Both the position numbers and the translations under genes were made by a program. The notes under the pieces are model-generated. The model made no database searches. It saw only the letters and a program-made list of their open reading frames with translations, and was not told the DNA's origin. From NCBI GenBank assembly GCA_913775175.1, contig CAJYKU010000010.1:100637-164636 (forward strand): a DNA stretch of 64,000 nt, given 5' to 3'. Shown here one piece after another: positions 61,585-64,000 of the stretch. The first letter of the stretch is position 1. Every line of letters starts with the position of its first letter. This DNA is from an uncultured Pantoea sp. (GTDB taxonomy: Bacteria; Pseudomonadota; Gammaproteobacteria; Enterobacterales; Enterobacteriaceae).

Positions 61585-61986
61585 TTATGCACTCAATTTT
61601 ACAGGCTCGTCATTAAAACCAGCAGCCGGGCGCAGATCCAGCTTCTGTTCCTGCAGCAGCGCTTTCAGCCGCTGATGAAAATTGCGCAGTGTGCTCTCTA
61701 CCCGCTCATTGTTCTCTTTACCTTTAATCGTTGTCACACTCCAGTCGCCATCTTTATCAAACAGACCAAAATGATATTCGTAGGTAAAGTGATCGCTGTG
61801 AGCATCCAGTGTCATCCACCAGCCCCAGAATTCACGGCTCTCCGGAGCAGGCTTTACGTTAACGCAGGCAGCCAGACAATCAAAAAAGAAACGCGTATCT
61901 TCGCATTTTCCTTCACGGATGTACGGCCCCAATTCGGTGAAGCGCTTAAGCAGGCGACTACGGGGGTGACCACTCGGTAACGTCAT
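61585..61986 (-). CDS. crl: Sigma factor-binding protein Crl
   Basis: A 133-residue protein that binds RpoS and favours its holoenzyme, so aids curli and other stationary-phase genes. The conserved core [28 protein letters not shown] and [11 protein letters not shown] matches E. coli Crl. Start [12 protein letters not shown] has GGGAGAG before it; an upstream in-frame Met is rejected. Between phoE and frsA as in E. coli. Confidence 0.94.
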   Translation of the reverse strand: MTLPSGHPRSRLLKRFTELGPYIREGKCEDTRFFFDCLAACVNVKPAPESREFWGWWMTLDAHSDHFTYEYHFGLFDKDGDWSVTTIKGKENNERVESTLRNFHQRLKALLQEQKLDLRPAAGFNDEPVKLSA

Positions 61987-62096
61987 GCTAATTCTCTCCC
62001 TCAAATAAACCGTATAAAAAAGCAACGCATCAGGCAAAAGGCGCAGCGCGTAATATGCCGATGTTAAGTTTTAGCAGAGGATTTGCATTTTGCCAG

Positions 62097-63344
62097 TCAG
62101 CGCTGCAACTGTTTGCTGAGCCAGTCACAAATCTGATTCAGTGCCTTATCAAAGCTGCTGAATACCGGAGAGGCGGGGATAGCCAGCAGTTTTCCCTGCG
62201 CCGACGATGCCGCAATCAGCCGCGCGTCCTCTTCCGGACTAAAAAGATCGTCCGGCCAGTAAGCAGCCAGCATCGGTACCGGCGTACGCCGTCCCAGCAG
62301 ACCCTGCACTTTCAGCGAGTAGCGGTTCAGCTCAATACGCAGGTTGCTGTCTGAGGTAGACGCCATTCCGAGACGGCTTGCCAGCATATCCATATACATA
62401 TCGGGGAGTTGCTGCTGTCGTACGGTATCCGCAAACACGCCATGTACCATTGCGCCCAGCGTAGCCACTGCCCGGATACGTGGTACTTCCAGCCAGGCGA
62501 GGCGGGTCGCAACGTTAGCACCAAAGCGATAGCCAAACAGCGCAACACGGGTATGGTCTATCCATGGCACATTGCGGAGCTCGCGCAGCACCTGCTGGTG
62601 CAGCTGGCTGGTATCCTGATTCAATACCCATTTGCTGCTGAATCCAACGGAAGGCATATCCAGCGTCAGCATAGCGATACCACGTGGTGCCAGATAGTCG
62701 TGGAACAGACGATAGTGATCGCTTTGCAGTGAATCGAGGCCACCACACAACAACACAGTGGGATAAGGCGCACTGGCCTGCGCAGGCATATGCAAAAAGC
62801 CGGTGACCGGACTGCCGCCACTAACAGGAAAGGTCAGTGATTTCAGCTCGCCGGGCAGCCGCTGTGTTGCTTCTTCATAAGCACGATTAGCCAGCACCTG
62901 CGCCTGATCTGCCAGCTCATCACCTTTGATATAGGGATAGGCGGCAAGGCTATAAAGATTTGCGGCATGAAGCCACTGTTGCCCTGCTGCATCGTGCTGC
63001 TCACTCTGCATGGCTTGCTGCTGCCACAACGCTGCCTGTTTTGACCACTCATAGTTCCAGTTGCCGCTGCGATAGCCGATAACGGTATCGAGCTGCGCCT
63101 CATTTGTGTGTTCAACACGGCTGGTGGCAATACGCGCGAGTACTTCGCTGATCTCCAGCGGCGACAGGCCACGCCAGGTCCAGAGCAGCTTATTCAGCAT
63201 ACGATACCAGCCTCGCTGCGTATCGCCCTCCAGAGCATTGTGCACCTGTATCGTTCTGTGATGCTGGCGACGTACCAGCGTCGAAGTTTCAGGATGTTTG
63301 AAACGGGGTTTGAACAGCTCTTCGCTCAGATTTTTTTCAGCCAT
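62097..63344 (-). CDS. frsA: Esterase FrsA (fermentation-respiration switch protein)
   Basis: An alpha/beta hydrolase of 415 residues that binds unphosphorylated IIA(Glc) in E. coli. The helical N-terminal half ([12 protein letters not shown]) is followed by the hydrolase half with [11 protein letters not shown] and [13 protein letters not shown], the position of the nucleophile elbow, which reads GYRFG rather than GxSxG. E. coli FrsA has the same kind of change, so its esterase chemistry is doubtful. Between crl and gpt as in E. coli. Confidence 0.93.
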   Translation of the reverse strand: MAEKNLSEELFKPRFKHPETSTLVRRQHHRTIQVHNALEGDTQRGWYRMLNKLLWTWRGLSPLEISEVLARIATSRVEHTNEAQLDTVIGYRSGNWNYEWSKQAALWQQQAMQSEQHDAAGQQWLHAANLYSLAAYPYIKGDELADQAQVLANRAYEEATQRLPGELKSLTFPVSGGSPVTGFLHMPAQASAPYPTVLLCGGLDSLQSDHYRLFHDYLAPRGIAMLTLDMPSVGFSSKWVLNQDTSQLHQQVLRELRNVPWIDHTRVALFGYRFGANVATRLAWLEVPRIRAVATLGAMVHGVFADTVRQQQLPDMYMDMLASRLGMASTSDSNLRIELNRYSLKVQGLLGRRTPVPMLAAYWPDDLFSPEEDARLIAASSAQGKLLAIPASPVFSSFDKALNQICDWLSKQLQR

Positions 63345-63426
63345 CTGCGTGGTTCTCCTGCGGTAATCGCATAGATGGCTATGAGTTTACTTTAGCTCTG
63401 CCGGTGGCGCGAGACGCGAATAGCAC

Positions 63427-63449
63427 AACGCCCGGCTTAACCGGGCGTT
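63427..63449 (-). terminator. Hairpin after gpt
   Basis: AACGCCCGG-CTTAA-CCGGGCGTT stem just beyond the gpt stop codon; there is no T-run on the minus strand. Confidence 0.5.
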
Positions 63450-63465
63450 GTTTGCGTTGTATCAA

Positions 63466-63924
63466 TCAGCCTTCAACAATTGGCGGAATGTAGGCTACGC
63501 CCATATCCCACGGCTGTTCGATCCAGGTATTCTGCGGGATATCGACCACATAATCGTCGACCAGCGCCCGGCCCGCAGGCTTGGCAAACACGGTGCAGAA
63601 ACGTGCCTTTGGATACATATCGCGGATCGCCTGCGCAGTACCGCCAGTATCCACCAGATCATCAATGACGATAAAGCCTTCACCATCGCCTTCGGCGCGC
63701 TTCAGCACTTTCATTTCACGCTGGTGATCGTGGTCGTAGCTGGAGATGCAGACGGTATCGACATAGCGAATACCGAGTTCACGCGCCAGCAGCGCTGCCG
63801 GAACCAGACCACCGCGACTCACCGCGATGATACCTTTCCACTGTTCCACAGGAAGCAGGCGCTGGGCCAGTTTACGGGCATGAATCTGCAGCATGTCCCA
63901 GGTTACGACGTATTTTTCGCTCAT
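63466..63924 (-). CDS. gpt: Xanthine-guanine phosphoribosyltransferase Gpt
   Basis: Purine salvage enzyme that makes XMP and GMP from xanthine or guanine and PRPP; 152 residues. The PRPP-binding motif [14 protein letters not shown] is near residue 83 and the flexible-loop region [14 protein letters not shown] precedes it. The start [12 protein letters not shown] matches E. coli Gpt; a Met 14 codons upstream is not used. Next to frsA as in E. coli. The last 76 nt of the window beyond it show nothing further. Confidence 0.96.
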   Translation of the reverse strand: MSEKYVVTWDMLQIHARKLAQRLLPVEQWKGIIAVSRGGLVPAALLARELGIRYVDTVCISSYDHDHQREMKVLKRAEGDGEGFIVIDDLVDTGGTAQAIRDMYPKARFCTVFAKPAGRALVDDYVVDIPQNTWIEQPWDMGVAYIPPIVEG

Positions 63925-64000
63925 AAAAGGAATCCCAACCACCAAAAGTGGCTTAAAAATATGCAAGGGGGAAAAGGTTGCGCGAGATTATAAGGATCTG

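Overview
The window reads as chromosome of a plant- or environment-associated enterobacterium, most likely family Erwiniaceae (Pantoea/Erwinia/Mixta type). This is inferred from E. coli-like gene order around proC, phoBR and proBA, from protein sequences close to but distinct from the E. coli ones, and from a tail-spike gene that resembles the amylovoran/EPS depolymerases of Erwinia phages. About 47 protein genes are supported. No tRNA, rRNA, CRISPR array or intact IS element was seen.

Region by region. 0-2.1 kb: a two-gene unit, an inositol-monophosphatase-like protein that has lost its metal ligands, translationally coupled to an AppA-type phytase. 2.4-24.5 kb: conserved backbone in nearly the E. 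coli order (proY, brnQ, phoR, phoB, sbcD, sbcC, mak, rdgC, ppnP, yaiA, aroL, yaiI, proC, psiF, iraP). Inserted in it are a MetE-like methyltransferase with a MetJ-type operator, a PstS-like phosphate binder, a TolA-C-domain lipoprotein, a DUF2076 protein, a Rieske/FAD oxidoreductase and LpxO. araJ and aroM are missing from this order. 24.5-36.9 kb: sugar and small-protein region with a lone lacZ behind a lac-type operator, a YcgZ-like regulator, small envelope proteins, a CPBP protease, an AscG-type repressor facing a beta-glucoside PTS operon, and osmC. 37-43 kb: dbpA, cheV, an MCP and sdaC.

43-57 kb is accessory: a GT2-flippase-GT2 surface-glycan locus, an orphan flagellin with a sigma-28 promoter, a secreted trypsin-like protease with a chitin-binding-type tail, and a compact phage-derived cassette. 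The cassette holds a CI/LexA-type repressor, a small Arg-rich protein, endolysin, holin, overlapping Rz/Rz1 spanins and an EPS-depolymerase tail spike, with no capsid, tail, packaging or integrase genes. 57.8-64 kb returns to backbone: proA, proB, phoE, crl, frsA, gpt.

How the genes work together. A phosphate theme runs through the window (phoBR with a Pho box, PstS-like protein, psiF, phoE with Pho-box-like half sites, phytase). A motility theme links cheV, the MCP and the flagellin, each with a sigma-28-like promoter. The phage cassette looks like a repressor-controlled lysis-plus-depolymerase module: three copies of a TTAAC-N5-GTTAA-type palindrome lie upstream of the repressor and between it and the lysis genes. 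It is the best candidate for an undescribed system here.
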